From the NCBI GenBank assembly GCA_947176505.1, contig CAMWQW010000026.1:1-49518 (forward strand): DNA of 49,518 nt. Direction: 5' to 3'. Below, one piece after another: positions 1 through 8,663 of the stretch. Each line of letters opens with the position of its first letter. Positions within the stretch are counted from its first letter, which is position 1. The stretch is from an uncultured Lachnospiraceae bacterium (GTDB lineage: Bacteria > Bacillota > Clostridia > Lachnospirales > Lachnospiraceae). Below the pieces are notes generated by a model. The model saw only the letters and a program-made list of their open reading frames with translations, was not told where the DNA came from and did no database searches. Both the position numbers and the translations under genes were made by a program.

Positions 1-2
1 AA

Positions 3-92
3 CGGAGAAGGAGGGATTTGAACCCTCGCGCCGCTATTAACGACCTGCACCCTTTCCAGGGGTGTCCCTTCAGCCATCTTGGGTACTTCTCC
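3..92 (-). tRNA. tRNA-Ser (anticodon GGA)
   Basis: Read on the minus strand, the gene has a GGAGAAG/CTTCTCC acceptor stem, a CACCC/GGGTG anticodon stem with loop CTGGAAA (anticodon GGA), a long class II variable arm, a T arm containing GGTTCAAATCC, and discriminator G. The long variable arm and discriminator G are typical of serine tRNAs. CCA is not encoded. It is the second tRNA behind the promoter at 279-307 and reaches almost to the window edge, so further tRNAs may follow outside. Confidence 0.95.
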
Positions 93-152
93 AAATATAG
101 CTTACCATCAATTTAAAAATTATTTAAAGCTCGGTTGGAGAGGTATCTCCAG

Positions 153-238
153 CGGAGAGGGTGGGATTCGAACCCACGCGCCCTTGCGGACAAACGGTTT
201 TCAAGACCGCCTCGTTATGACCACTTCGATACCTCTCC
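153..238 (-). tRNA. tRNA-Ser (anticodon UGA)
   Basis: Minus-strand gene with GGAGAGG/CCTCTCC acceptor stem, GCGGT/ACCGT anticodon stem, loop CTTGAAA (anticodon TGA), class II long variable arm and discriminator G. It is the first tRNA after the promoter at 279-307. Just 3' of it (137-150) a short GGAGA/TCTCC hairpin lies in the spacer to the next tRNA and may help separate the two during processing. CCA is not encoded. Confidence 0.95.
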
Positions 239-278
239 GGGTTCGCAACGCGCTTTCCTCTCGGTCAGCGCAAAAATT

Positions 279-307
279 ATTCTAGCAAAAATGATTTTCG
301 GTGTCAA
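279..307 (-). promoter_or_regulatory. Promoter of the tRNA-Ser genes
   Basis: On the minus strand TTGACA (307-302) and TAGAAT (284-279) are separated by exactly 17 bases, a near-consensus vegetative promoter about 40 bases before the tRNA-Ser(UGA) gene. The rest of 239-404 is AT-rich and holds no gene. Confidence 0.8.
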
Positions 308-404
308 CCAGTTTTTTTCATTTTTGTAATTATTTTTCACATATTTCTTTTTCTTTATACTTTACACTGTCTTTTCGCGCCGCAAATCCTATCCCTCAAG
401 TACA

Positions 405-698
405 TCACCAACTCTTTTTCAGCTCCATATTCCAATCCATATTATATGGATTATCCTCTAAACTGTGAAGCATCGTATAATAATGATAACGTTCTATTGT
501 GGGTGAGTCATCTGTCATTTTCAGGTCACCTTTCCAGAACTGAAAGCCCAGCATATATGCATCCATCATTTCTTCCCACGAGTCATACATTTGCTGCAAG
601 ACAATCGAATTCTCCAGCGACGCATCCATAGCTTCTTCATAATCCATGAATCCACAGACATAGTATGCAGCATACAACTGGTTCACTCTGCATAACAT
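405..698 (-). CDS. DUF1266-like protein, C-terminal fragment
   Basis: A 97-residue reading frame starting 16 bases after the ispD stop codon. It matches my recollection of the C-terminal half of DUF1266 domains: a Tyr-rich helix, a GFMDYEEAMD segment, QQMYDSWEEMMDAY, then a GFQFW motif. In full-length members an N-terminal region precedes the 'RVNQLY' segment; here the frame opens right at it, so the gene is probably truncated or a remnant carried on the ispD transcript. No strong ribosome binding site precedes the ATG. Function of the family is unknown. It may not be translated. Confidence 0.5.
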   Translation of the reverse strand: MLCRVNQLYAAYYVCGFMDYEEAMDASLENSIVLQQMYDSWEEMMDAYMLGFQFWKGDLKMTDDSPTIERYHYYTMLHSLEDNPYNMDWNMELKKSW

Positions 699-714
699 TC
701 ATTATAAATACCCG

Positions 715-1479
715 TCAAAAATCAAAAAAGTTGCAGAATTTTCTATCTTTCAAGAAAGCCCCCGCTATCACCAAGTCTTCCGGCGTAGTAATCTTAATAT
801 TTTCATAGGAGCCTTGCACCAGCTTTACTTTATGTCCGGTAAAATTTTCCACCACCATGGCGTCATCTGTAATTCCGATTCCTTCAGCATTCCGTTCTTC
901 CTTCCTTTTCATGAGTTTTACATATGCATCCGTAATCAGTCTCGTTTCAAACGCCTGCGGAGTCTGAATCTGCCAAACATTCTTTCTGTCCGGTGTCTGC
1001 TTGGCATATCCCTCTTCATCCGATATTTTAATCGTATCTTTCGTCGGCATCCCTGTCACACATGCTCCCGACTCTTTTACCGCCTCATAAATCCTCCGCA
1101 GGATTTCTTCCGTGAGAAAAGGGCGTGCCCCATCATGGATAAACACATACCCATCTGTATTCGGAACAGACATACCTCCGCCTGCGATCACCTGCAGAGC
1201 GTTCCAGACCGAATCGTAACGCTGTTCACCACCGGCAATCACGGTATCTACCTTACGGAACCCGTAGCGTGTAACAATCTCCTTTTGTACATAAGAAATA
1301 TCTTCCGCGCCGGTGACAAGAATACAGTCATCAATCACGGAAGATTCCTCTATTGTATGCAGTGCATACCATATGAGCGGTTTGTCCTGCAAAAGCATAT
1401 ATTGTTTTGCGACATCGCTTTTCATACGGCTGCCGTTTCCCGCCGCCAACACGATAGCGGTACATCTTTTGTTCCGCAT
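715..1479 (-). CDS. ispD: 2-C-methyl-D-erythritol 4-phosphate cytidylyltransferase
   Basis: IspD transfers CMP from CTP to methylerythritol phosphate in the non-mevalonate isoprenoid pathway, in the cytoplasm. The sequence shows the N-terminal nucleotide-binding motif AIVLAAGNGSRM with the catalytic Lys of 'KQYM' just after, VFIHDGARPF in the middle, and ITDDAMVVE towards the C-terminus, all family hallmarks, in a one-domain protein of usual length (254 residues). I place the start at 1479 because AGGAAGGAAG lies 6 bases upstream; an in-frame ATG at 1503 would add eight residues and lacks such a site. It sits 42 bases after the tsaD stop and is probably cotranscribed with it. No IspF is fused or adjacent. 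Confidence 0.95.
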   Translation of the reverse strand: MRNKRCTAIVLAAGNGSRMKSDVAKQYMLLQDKPLIWYALHTIEESSVIDDCILVTGAEDISYVQKEIVTRYGFRKVDTVIAGGEQRYDSVWNALQVIAGGGMSVPNTDGYVFIHDGARPFLTEEILRRIYEAVKESGACVTGMPTKDTIKISDEEGYAKQTPDRKNVWQIQTPQAFETRLITDAYVKLMKRKEERNAEGIGITDDAMVVENFTGHKVKLVQGSYENIKITTPEDLVIAGAFLKDRKFCNFFDF

Positions 1480-1521
1480 ATTTATCTTCCTTCCTAATTT
1501 CATAAAGATAACATAGTATCT

Positions 1522-2571
1522 TTATCTCATTTTGTCTCCTAACTTCAGGTTCGGCACTGCATTCAAATCATAACCGTGCCGTACTCCTTTACAGTATTCA
1601 TAATACGCTGCCGCGCCAATCATAGCCGCATTATCGGTACACATGACGGGAGACGGATGGTAGAACGCAATGTCTCTTAGCGCACATTCTTTCTCAAGCG
1701 CACTTCTGAGCGCGGAGTTGGAAGCCACACCTCCTGCAATCGCAAACTTACTAATACCGCATTCCTGTACTGCCTGCATGGAATGTTCCACCAGTACGTC
1801 CACTACCGCTTTCTGGAATGATGCCGCAACATCCGCCTGACAGATTTTGGAACCTTTCATCTCACAGGAATTCAGATAGTTTAAAACCGCCGACTTCAGT
1901 CCGCTGAAACTGAAGTCATAAACTGCGTCCGCCACTTTAGCCCTCGGAAACGAAATCGCTTCCGGATTGCCTTCCCTAGACACTTTATCAATCTTTGGTC
2001 CGCCGGGATATCCCAAGCCGATTGCCCTAGCCACTTTATCAAAGGCTTCTCCAGCCGCGTCATCTCTTGTTCTTCCCAGAATCTCATATTCACCATAATC
2101 CACTACTTTCACCAGATGGGAATGTCCCCCCGATACGACCAGACAAACAAAGGGCGGTTCTAAGTCCTTATTTTCTATATAATTAGCACTGATGTGTCCT
2201 TCAATGTGATGGACTCCGATGAGTGGAATCCCTGAAGCAAAGCTAATCGCTTTGGCTGCCGACACGCCTACCAATAGTGCACCCACCAGTCCGGGACCGT
2301 ATGTCACCGCAATGGCATCCATATCCCTCAGCGCCATATCTGCAGTCTGCAGCGCTTCAGCGATTACCTGATTGATCCTTTCCGTATGCTTACGAGACGC
2401 AATCTCCGGAACCACACCGCCGTATAACGTATGTAAATCTATCTGTGAAGATATGATATTAGAAAGAACGTCTCTGCCGTTTCTGACGACCGCAGCCGCA
2501 GTCTCATCGCAGGAACTTTCTATGGCAAGTATCACGATGTCTTCTTTATCGCACACTGTCTCTGTATGCAT
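1522..2571 (-). CDS. tsaD: tRNA N6-adenosine threonylcarbamoyltransferase TsaD
   Basis: TsaD transfers the threonylcarbamoyl group to A37 of ANN-decoding tRNAs, together with TsaB and TsaE, both encoded upstream in the same run. Visible motifs are the ASKHA nucleotide-binding start '[10 protein letters not shown]', the metal-binding HIEGH (residues 122-126), [10 protein letters not shown], and '[13 protein letters not shown]' near the C-terminus. Length (349 residues) is normal. AGAAAGG lies about 8 bases before the ATG. It follows the membrane protein gene ending at 2624 by some 50 bases and precedes ispD by 42, so an operon is likely. Confidence 0.96.
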   Translation of the reverse strand: MHTETVCDKEDIVILAIESSCDETAAAVVRNGRDVLSNIISSQIDLHTLYGGVVPEIASRKHTERINQVIAEALQTADMALRDMDAIAVTYGPGLVGALLVGVSAAKAISFASGIPLIGVHHIEGHISANYIENKDLEPPFVCLVVSGGHSHLVKVVDYGEYEILGRTRDDAAGEAFDKVARAIGLGYPGGPKIDKVSREGNPEAISFPRAKVADAVYDFSFSGLKSAVLNYLNSCEMKGSKICQADVAASFQKAVVDVLVEHSMQAVQECGISKFAIAGGVASNSALRSALEKECALRDIAFYHPSPVMCTDNAAMIGAAAYYEYCKGVRHGYDLNAVPNLKLGDKMR

Positions 2572-2623
2572 ATCCGTGCCTTTCTATCTGTATGATAATT
2601 CTGATAACTTTATTGCCGGTTTC

Positions 2624-3205
2624 TTATTCTTCCACTAAATCCCAGCCGAGTATCTTCCAGTGTCCGTCGTCATCTTTACGCAGTATAAACTGCTCCATGG
2701 AGCGCACCGTACCGCTCGTCCCCTGCTTCACATTAAAGGTACAATACAGTCTTGCGCAGGAATAACCGTTCTCGACAAACTCTTCTACATCAACGCTGGC
2801 GGAGAGCACATAACTCGATATTGTATAATTACTTTTTTTCATACTGGCAATCTCACTGCGGAGATCCGCCATATAATCTTCCTGCGACTTATTCGCAATC
2901 AGCTCTGCATCATACAGCCCCTGAATCTTTGTCGCCAGCTCTTCCAATTCCTCTTCCGAATAGTCCTCATTATAGAAGCACTTCGTGATTTCAGCAAAGT
3001 ACTTTACTACTTCCTTGGGTGTCGGCGGATAGTTTCTCTCCAAATCTCTCATCAAAACTTTCTGCACTTCCGTTGACTCCACCGCTCTCTCTGCGTCCTG
3101 TGCTGCTTTACGGTTTATGTGGAAAGCATATCCTACAACTATCGCAACAAGAACTACACCAAACACAATAAGACCTATTATTCCGGAACGCTTCATATTC
3201 ATCAT
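2624..3205 (-). CDS. Membrane-anchored protein of unknown function
   Basis: A 193-residue protein with one N-terminal membrane segment (about residues 8-27) after a short basic start, then a predicted extracytoplasmic part: a helical, acid-rich region (about 30-115) and a beta-rich C-terminal part ending 'HWKILGWDLVEE'. The C-terminal pattern of strands with a final Trp-containing strand resembles NTF2-like or DUF4829-type folds, but I cannot assign a family with certainty. I recall similar proteins next to rnz/tsaD in Lachnospiraceae. It starts 35 bases after rnz, with AAAGGGG right before the ATG pair. No catalytic motif is visible. Confidence 0.8.
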   Translation of the reverse strand: MMNMKRSGIIGLIVFGVVLVAIVVGYAFHINRKAAQDAERAVESTEVQKVLMRDLERNYPPTPKEVVKYFAEITKCFYNEDYSEEELEELATKIQGLYDAELIANKSQEDYMADLRSEIASMKKSNYTISSYVLSASVDVEEFVENGYSCARLYCTFNVKQGTSGTVRSMEQFILRKDDDGHWKILGWDLVEE

Positions 3206-3240
3206 GCCCCTTTCCCAATCTGAATCTGCTGCTGACTCAG

Positions 3241-4161
3241 CTAATTTGCTTCACCCTCTTCAAACAGAAGGTCTATGCTCCTGCCGTCTTTGGCTGCTAT
3301 GGCATTCGGAAATATCTTACGCACATCCCGCATATATTCCTCCGGGTGAATCAGAGACGGACTATAATGTGTCAGCCACATTTCCTTTACACCCGCTTTC
3401 TTTGCAAGATTAGCAGCCTCGTAGAAAGTCATATGCTTATACTCTCTCGCCTTCTGCTGCTTCTCCGGCTCTCCGTACATGCCTTCGCATATAAACAGAT
3501 CCGCATCCGCGGCACCCCGCACGATGCTCTCCGTCGGTCTGGTATCCGTACAATAGGTCACCTTGATTCCTTTGCGCGGCGCCCCCAGTACCATATCCGG
3601 CGTAAACTTCTGTCCTTCTGTCTCTATTATCTCACCTTTTTGCAGACGATTCCAGTAATTTCTCGGAATATTGAGTTTTTCTGCTTTCTCAACATCAAAT
3701 TTGCCGATGCGCTCCACCACAATATTATAACCGTAGCATATCACATTATGGTTCACTCTGTAAGCCTCAATACGAAAACCGTCAAAGACAATCGACTGTT
3801 CCGGCTCTGTCAGCTCCATACATTTGATTTCAAAAGGAAGCTCCGGCGCAATTACGCGCAGAGCATTTACTACTTTTGTAAGTCCTTTAGGTCCGATGAG
3901 CAGAAGCGGTTCGGTCCGCTCCGCATTGCCCATGGTGAGAAGCATACCGGGCAGACCGCTGATATGATCCGCATGGTAATGCGTGAAGCAGATAATATCG
4001 ATAGGCTTCGGACTCCAGCCTTTCTCCTTCATTGCAATCTGCGTTCCCTCTCCGCAGTCAATCAGTATGCTCTTTCCGTTATATCTTGCCATCAGCGATG
4101 TAAGCCACCGATGAGGCAGCGGCATCATGCCGCCTGTTCCCAATAAACAGATATCTAACAT
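3241..4161 (-). CDS. rnz: Ribonuclease Z
   Basis: RNase Z is the metallo-beta-lactamase-fold endonuclease that trims the 3' end of tRNA precursors; it matters here because the two tRNA genes at the left edge encode no CCA. The zinc-binding motif THYHADH (His61, His63, Asp65, His66) is intact, with 'YCTDTRPT' supplying the later Asp and 'LTHYSP' the last His. At 306 residues it is the short bacterial form. The N-terminus 'MLDICLLGTGGMMP' begins directly with the first beta strand, supporting this start. It sits between a small Cys-rich gene and the membrane protein/tsaD genes on one strand. Confidence 0.95.
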   Translation of the reverse strand: MLDICLLGTGGMMPLPHRWLTSLMARYNGKSILIDCGEGTQIAMKEKGWSPKPIDIICFTHYHADHISGLPGMLLTMGNAERTEPLLLIGPKGLTKVVNALRVIAPELPFEIKCMELTEPEQSIVFDGFRIEAYRVNHNVICYGYNIVVERIGKFDVEKAEKLNIPRNYWNRLQKGEIIETEGQKFTPDMVLGAPRKGIKVTYCTDTRPTESIVRGAADADLFICEGMYGEPEKQQKAREYKHMTFYEAANLAKKAGVKEMWLTHYSPSLIHPEEYMRDVRKIFPNAIAAKDGRSIDLLFEEGEAN

Positions 4162-4201
4162 GTGTTTCCCCTTCTGTTACGGTTCGGGGTAGTTTAGATG
4201 A

Positions 4202-4450
4202 TCAGAGCAGTTCCGTACGCTCCCATTCTTCTGCCGGAATCGAAAATCCCTCGGCAATTTTCCGGTAGCACTCTTCACAGAGATCGAATTTATGACTCAG
4301 TCCGTCCTTTTTTCCGAAAAAGCCGAAATCATGCTCCACATGGATGCATTCCTCTTTGAGAAATCCATTTTCTACCAATAAATTTTTGCCGCAGCAGTTA
4401 CAAACTACCTGAACTAATTCTGTCTTTATTTGTTCTGAATAAATGCGCAT
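4202..4450 (-). CDS. Small Cys-rich (zinc-ribbon-like) protein
   Basis: An 82-residue protein with a CxCC cluster near residue 17 (CNCCGK) and a CEECY motif near residue 59, separated by an acidic/His region. Two such Cys pairs suggest one zinc site. No membrane segment or signal peptide. GGGAGG precedes the ATG by about 6 bases. It ends 40 bases before rnz and follows the tsaB-rimI fusion after about 115 bases in which only weak promoter-like sequence is seen. I do not recognise a named family; a structural zinc ribbon with a protein- or RNA-binding role is only a guess. Confidence 0.75.
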   Translation of the reverse strand: MRIYSEQIKTELVQVVCNCCGKNLLVENGFLKEECIHVEHDFGFFGKKDGLSHKFDLCEECYRKIAEGFSIPAEEWERTELL

Positions 4451-4564
4451 AACAATCCTCCCATACTGTTACTTCATCTGTTGCAAATCAGCCTGCATAA
4501 TCCGCTATATCTCATTTTATCAAACAAAATGTGTAACAACAGTGGTAATTGTTCCATGCACTGC

Positions 4565-5716
4565 CTATCTCTTCCAGAATATCATGGCGTCCTCAGCCGG
4601 TTTCTCGTAGAATCCCGGTCTGATTCCCTCCGACACAAATCCCAGCTTCTCATACACATGGATTGCCGCAGCATTACTCACTCTGACCTCCAGCGTAAAA
4701 GCCTTGACGCCTTCCTGTTCACTCTCTTTCATTAAATGGCGCAGCATTCCGGTTCCGATACCTTGATTTCTCGCCTCTGGCGCGATGACTACGTTGGTGA
4801 TATTCCCCTCCCCCGCAGCAAACAGGACTCCGCAGCCGCCCAAAAGCTGTCCGTCTTTTTCCGCCACATAATATCTTGCGTCTTCTTTGCTAATCATTTC
4901 CAGAAAATCTTTTGCCGACCACGGCATGGAAAAGGTTTCTTCCTCCAGTTTACTAATAAATGGAACATCTTTTGGCGTCATCTTCCGATATACAATCTTT
5001 AATAATTCCTGTGCCCGCTCCCGTTCTGCTTGGGATAATCTCAAATATTCGGGTACAAACTTATCGCCGCTCACACTCCTGCCCTCCGTGTAATATACTC
5101 TTCCGAGTGCGGCAATACAAGCGGCTGACTGCCTGTTACGATGTGCCGGAGCCAGTGAATAAGGCACCCGCAGCACTTCCTTCATGCGCTCTTTAAATAC
5201 CGGTATACCGTCTCCGACAAACACCGCTTTACGTCCGATCCGGTTTAATTCCTCTGCAATTTCATCAAAGAAAACCGCACACTGTTCCTTTATGACACGC
5301 ATGTCATATCCATTTTCTCCGCCTGCAAACTCATAAATTCCGGTATAGACCTGACTTCTTCTGGCATCCATGATCGGGCACACCACCGCGTCCGTCCCAT
5401 ACATCTGGTAAGCAAGTCCCTCCAGCGTCGGAACCGGAACAATCGGTTTCTCCATGGCAAACGCAAGACCTTTCGCCGTAGCCGAGCCAATCCTAAGCCC
5501 TGTAAAAGAACCCGGTCCCGCTGCCACCGCGATTGCGTCCACAGTCGATAAATCAAGTTCCACCATATCTTTGATTTCCTCCAGCATAGGGAGCAGCGTT
5601 TGTGAATGGGTCTTTTTATATTGTATGGTATACTCCGCAATTAAATTATCATCTTCTGAAAGCGCCACGGACGCCACCAGTCCGGAACTGTCCAGTGCCA
5701 ATATTCTCATGGTCAT
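4565..5716 (-). CDS. tsaB: TsaB-RimI fusion: t6A complex subunit plus GNAT acetyltransferase
   Basis: One 383-residue frame joins two proteins. Residues 1 to about 230 are TsaB, the ASKHA-fold partner of TsaD needed for tRNA t6A37 synthesis: 'ILALDSSG' start, 'AGPGSFTGLRIG' and 'MDARRSQVYTGIY' are diagnostic. Residues about 240-383 are a RimI-type GNAT acetyltransferase, with 'MPWSAKDF', the acetyl-CoA loop 'RNQGIG' and 'LEVRVSNAAAIHVYEKLGF'. RimI acetylates the N-terminal alanine of ribosomal protein S18. Separate adjacent tsaB and rimI genes are the common order, so the fusion preserves that synteny. The second in-frame Met (residue 3) is an equally good start. tsaE ends 48 bases upstream. 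Confidence 0.93.
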   Translation of the reverse strand: MTMRILALDSSGLVASVALSEDDNLIAEYTIQYKKTHSQTLLPMLEEIKDMVELDLSTVDAIAVAAGPGSFTGLRIGSATAKGLAFAMEKPIVPVPTLEGLAYQMYGTDAVVCPIMDARRSQVYTGIYEFAGGENGYDMRVIKEQCAVFFDEIAEELNRIGRKAVFVGDGIPVFKERMKEVLRVPYSLAPAHRNRQSAACIAALGRVYYTEGRSVSGDKFVPEYLRLSQAERERAQELLKIVYRKMTPKDVPFISKLEEETFSMPWSAKDFLEMISKEDARYYVAEKDGQLLGGCGVLFAAGEGNITNVVIAPEARNQGIGTGMLRHLMKESEQEGVKAFTLEVRVSNAAAIHVYEKLGFVSEGIRPGFYEKPAEDAMIFWKR

Positions 5717-5764
5717 ATCCTGCTTTCTTTTTCTAACCTGATCCGCTTCAGCATTATGGGCTGT

Positions 5765-6193
5765 CTACCGCTCTTCTATCGTAATCCTGCGGTAGTCAAA
5801 TCCCTTATTCAAATCTTTCTCTATCGTAATCTGCCTGTATTCGGTCGGTAAAATCTCCTCAATCAGATTCGCCCACTCTATCAGACAGATACCTTCGCCA
5901 TAAAAATAGTCCTCGTATCCGATTTCTTCCATCTCCTCCACGTCACCGATACGGTACACGTCGAAATGATAAAAAGGAAGTCTGCCTTCCTCGTAAATCT
6001 GGACAATCGTAAACGTAGGGCTGTTGATTGGCTCTTCTATTCCGAGCCCTGCCGCTACGCCCTGCGTCAAAACAGTTTTGCCCACACCCAAATCACCGAT
6101 CAGAGTGTAGACATCTCCCGCCTTTGCCTGCTCTCCGAGCTGTCTGCCGAGCGCAAAAGTCTCTTCCGCGCTGTATGTCTCTATTACCTTCAT
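5765..6193 (-). CDS. tsaE: t6A biosynthesis ATPase TsaE
   Basis: TsaE is the small P-loop ATPase that drives turnover of the TsaB/TsaD complex. The Walker A motif GDLGVGKT lies at residues 33-40, followed by 'QGVAAGLGI', 'INSPTFTIV' (switch region) and 'FYHFDVYRIG' (Walker B-like), then 'CLIEWANLI'. The length of 142 residues is typical. It starts 15 bases after the YcxB-like gene and precedes the tsaB-rimI fusion, consistent with a single transcript for t6A genes. Confidence 0.96.
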   Translation of the reverse strand: MKVIETYSAEETFALGRQLGEQAKAGDVYTLIGDLGVGKTVLTQGVAAGLGIEEPINSPTFTIVQIYEEGRLPFYHFDVYRIGDVEEMEEIGYEDYFYGEGICLIEWANLIEEILPTEYRQITIEKDLNKGFDYRRITIEER

Positions 6194-6208
6194 ACTGCCT
6201 CCATCACG

Positions 6209-6688
6209 CTAGCCTCTGATTTTCACCTTAGCCGGCGGCATATGCGTAGAAATAATCTCAATCACCTTATACTTCCTCTCGCCCAAATCTTTCTTCGGGA
6301 AAATACATGCACTGGTGCGTGTCGTATACACCACAATGCTGTTCATGGTAGAGATTGCTTTCACCATACCATCCCAGCTCATCTGCTCTACGGTATCATC
6401 CTGCGACACTTCAATCCCCTCGTCGGACAGACGGTAATGCAGCGGCTTCTTGAATGCCGGCGTGTTAAGCGCCTGCTGTCTGGATTTTAAGAAAAGCGTC
6501 CAAGGCAGATATAGTAGTATGACTACTCCGATAATCAGACAAATCGGCTGTTTATTCGATGCGAAGAGCACCAGCATCAATGCTCCTACGATGGAACCCA
6601 TAATGCCGGACATGCTGCTGTATGTGTGGTGCATCATATAATCATATAAAATATTCGGAGTGATTTTTACGTCAAATTCAATTTCCAT
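6209..6688 (-). CDS. YcxB-like membrane protein
   Basis: A 159-residue protein with two membrane segments (about residues 28-45 and 48-67) followed by a basic loop and a C-terminal cytoplasmic beta-rich domain: 'HYRLSDEGIEVSQ', 'MSWDGMVKAISTMNSIVVYTT' and 'CIFPKKDL'. This pattern, a two-helix hairpin followed by a PH-like domain with the W-x-x-hydrophobic core and 'iiPkr' strand, matches the YcxB family. Function is unknown; these proteins are common stand-alone membrane proteins in Firmicutes. It opens the minus-strand run that continues with tsaE, 15 bases downstream. Confidence 0.8.
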   Translation of the reverse strand: MEIEFDVKITPNILYDYMMHHTYSSMSGIMGSIVGALMLVLFASNKQPICLIIGVVILLYLPWTLFLKSRQQALNTPAFKKPLHYRLSDEGIEVSQDDTVEQMSWDGMVKAISTMNSIVVYTTRTSACIFPKKDLGERKYKVIEIISTHMPPAKVKIRG

Positions 6689-6778
6689 CTGTATTCATAT
6701 CCTCCCGCGCTGCAAAGACTATCAAAATTTTCCTGTAAGCGCATTCTATCATCATATCGTAACAATTCAGCTTCCATG

Positions 6779-6801
6779 AAAAAACACCTACGAAGTAGGT
6801 G
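6779..6801 (-). terminator. Rho-independent terminator after the M56 gene
   Basis: Stem CACCTAC/GTAGGTG with a 3-base loop, followed on the minus strand by six T. It lies 66 bases after the stop of the M56 peptidase gene and separates it from the YcxB-like gene. Confidence 0.85.
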
Positions 6802-6866
6802 CTTTCTTTACTTATTTCTTATTATACTAAATTTCGGTGGAAGTGCAAGCAGAAAAGAAGATATCG

Positions 6867-8663
6867 CTACGGTGCGCCCGCATTCCACACATCCAAATCC
6901 AAAATCCACACTTCGTTATTGACGGCGTGTTCCATCTCTGTCTGACCCGCTTCTCCCGTTCCATCCTGCTGTGTGTTGTCGGTTCGTGCATCAAAGTTTG
7001 CATCCTTCATCGGAATCAGAACACTGCTTCCGTCCCCAAAAGTATACTCCACGACTGCCGTTCCGTCAGAAGCTGTCTTCGCCGTACCTGTGCCGCCGAT
7101 AAGATTCATAATATACTCCGCCGCCGTTTCCGGAGTTCTGTAGACAGCATTGCGATCGTCCTCACCGTTTTCCGTGTCATATTCTGTCTGGAAATTGATT
7201 GCTTCCACGAATCCTCGCTCCACATAGTCTGTGAAATGATATTCTCCATCGCCCCAGTAAGCATCCATATATTCCTCTTCGGTCGTGATGCTGTCGAAGT
7301 AAGTCAGAGTACTGTCCGTTATCCGATACCCGGAATGGGATAATGAGCCGTCATCCCCAGCTTCTGTCTTGACAAAAGTAATCTCTTCCTTCCAGACAGC
7401 CACATGAGGATCCGACGTCCATGCATAATAACGTATTTCTGATGTTCCCTTATCCGTTCCCTCTCCCGTCGGTATCGTCCGCCAGAACTCATCGGGCCAT
7501 GGACTTGAAAATCCGAAACTATATTCGCCGCCCGCTTTCTCCAGCATAGGCAATTTTTGAAAAGCAGTATCCTCGTCAATATAAAGCCCTGCTATAGTCT
7601 CTCCATCCCGATTACACCACGCATTCGCATAGTCGTTCACTAGCTGATCTTTTTCTCCAAGGCGGAGCAATTCTTCTGTTTCCCCGTCACCGCGCTTCAT
7701 GGGATTTAAGGAAAGCCCCAAAACAATAGCAAGCAATAAGACAGCAATCACCGCTACAGTCGCAGCCGTTCTCCTGCGGTAAGTCAAAACATTGCGGATA
7801 CGGTCTTTCACCCTGCCTTCTCCGAAAGCCGGCGGACATCCGCCAATTTCCATCCTATCACAAGACAGTGAGAGCAGCGCACGTGAGTAGTCTTCCTTCG
7901 CCTCCATGCCAAGTTTACGCAAAACAGCTTCGTCACAAGACATTTCCATGTCATTTTCCATCAGTGCAAAGAAAAGCCACGAAAGCGGGTTAAACCAGTG
8001 AATACATCTTGCAAACCACGCCAGAATCTTCACCAGATAATCTTTTCTGGCAGCATGTACGCGCTCATGTTCCACCACATACCTGCGTTCCTGCGCCGAC
8101 AATCCGGTCGGCAAATAGATGCGCGGACAAACGATACCAAACACAAAGGGCGACGGGATTTTCTCCGCCTCATAGAGATTGTCCTCCACGCAGACTGCCT
8201 TTTGCAGATAACGCTTTAGGCGATATGCCGACAGGATTCCGTATAAAATAAAAAGAACCGCTCCTGTAAACCAAACCCATGCGCCGACCACGAGAAAGGT
8301 TTGTGCGCCGGACGCCTGATACTGTTCTTGCTGTACCACCGGCGGCAGCTCAGACACGTCACTTCCCTCTTCCGTCTTCTGTGCCGCTTCAGCATTTAAG
8401 TTATTTCCTAAAGTATTCTCCACCGTATGCTGTCCCATAAAGTTTTCCTGCGACACTATATCCGTATCCATCCGCAGCAGGCTGAAGCCGCTTGTCAGAG
8501 AGACCGGACACAGCAGACGGAACAGCACCACGCTCCACAGCAGATAAGATAATATTTTTGGCTGCCTTTTTAATAAAAAGCGCAGCAGAATCACCACTAT
8601 GATACAATAGCCTGCCGTAAGACTCATATTCAGAACTGTCGTAAAAATTGTCGTCATCATCAT
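6867..8663 (-). CDS. BlaR1/MecR1-like M56 membrane metallopeptidase
   Basis: A 598-residue sensor protease. The N-terminal half is the M56 peptidase: membrane helices near residues 5-28, 38-55 and 121-145, and the zinc motif HERVH (199-203) with downstream 'MSCDEAVL'. A further helix (about 301-320) leads to an extracellular part of about 270 residues. In BlaR1 that outer part is a penicillin-binding domain with SxxK; here I see none, and instead 'NDYANAWCNRDGETIAGLY', which resembles an NTF2-like fold. By analogy the outer domain senses a signal and the protease inactivates the BlaI repressor encoded just upstream. The start ATG overlaps the blaI stop (ATGA), implying translational coupling. 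No beta-lactamase gene is nearby. Confidence 0.88.
   Translation of the reverse strand: MMMTTIFTTVLNMSLTAGYCIIVVILLRFLLKRQPKILSYLLWSVVLFRLLCPVSLTSGFSLLRMDTDIVSQENFMGQHTVENTLGNNLNAEAAQKTEEGSDVSELPPVVQQEQYQASGAQTFLVVGAWVWFTGAVLFILYGILSAYRLKRYLQKAVCVEDNLYEAEKIPSPFVFGIVCPRIYLPTGLSAQERRYVVEHERVHAARKDYLVKILAWFARCIHWFNPLSWLFFALMENDMEMSCDEAVLRKLGMEAKEDYSRALLSLSCDRMEIGGCPPAFGEGRVKDRIRNVLTYRRRTAATVAVIAVLLLAIVLGLSLNPMKRGDGETEELLRLGEKDQLVNDYANAWCNRDGETIAGLYIDEDTAFQKLPMLEKAGGEYSFGFSSPWPDEFWRTIPTGEGTDKGTSEIRYYAWTSDPHVAVWKEEITFVKTEAGDDGSLSHSGYRITDSTLTYFDSITTEEEYMDAYWGDGEYHFTDYVERGFVEAINFQTEYDTENGEDDRNAVYRTPETAAEYIMNLIGGTGTAKTASDGTAVVEYTFGDGSSVLIPMKDANFDARTDNTQQDGTGEAGQTEMEHAVNNEVWILDLDVWNAGAP

Noticed and set aside
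137..150. Hairpin between the two tRNAs as a terminator
   Set aside because: Short stem, no T run, and the second tRNA has no visible promoter of its own; more likely a spacer structure.
814..1497. 227-codon plus-strand frame opposite ispD
   Set aside because: It is antisense to a clear IspD; composition is low in family-like motifs and no ribosome binding site is present.
3346..4146. 266-codon plus-strand frame opposite rnz
   Set aside because: Shadow of the RNase Z gene; Arg/His/Cys-rich translation typical of antisense frames.
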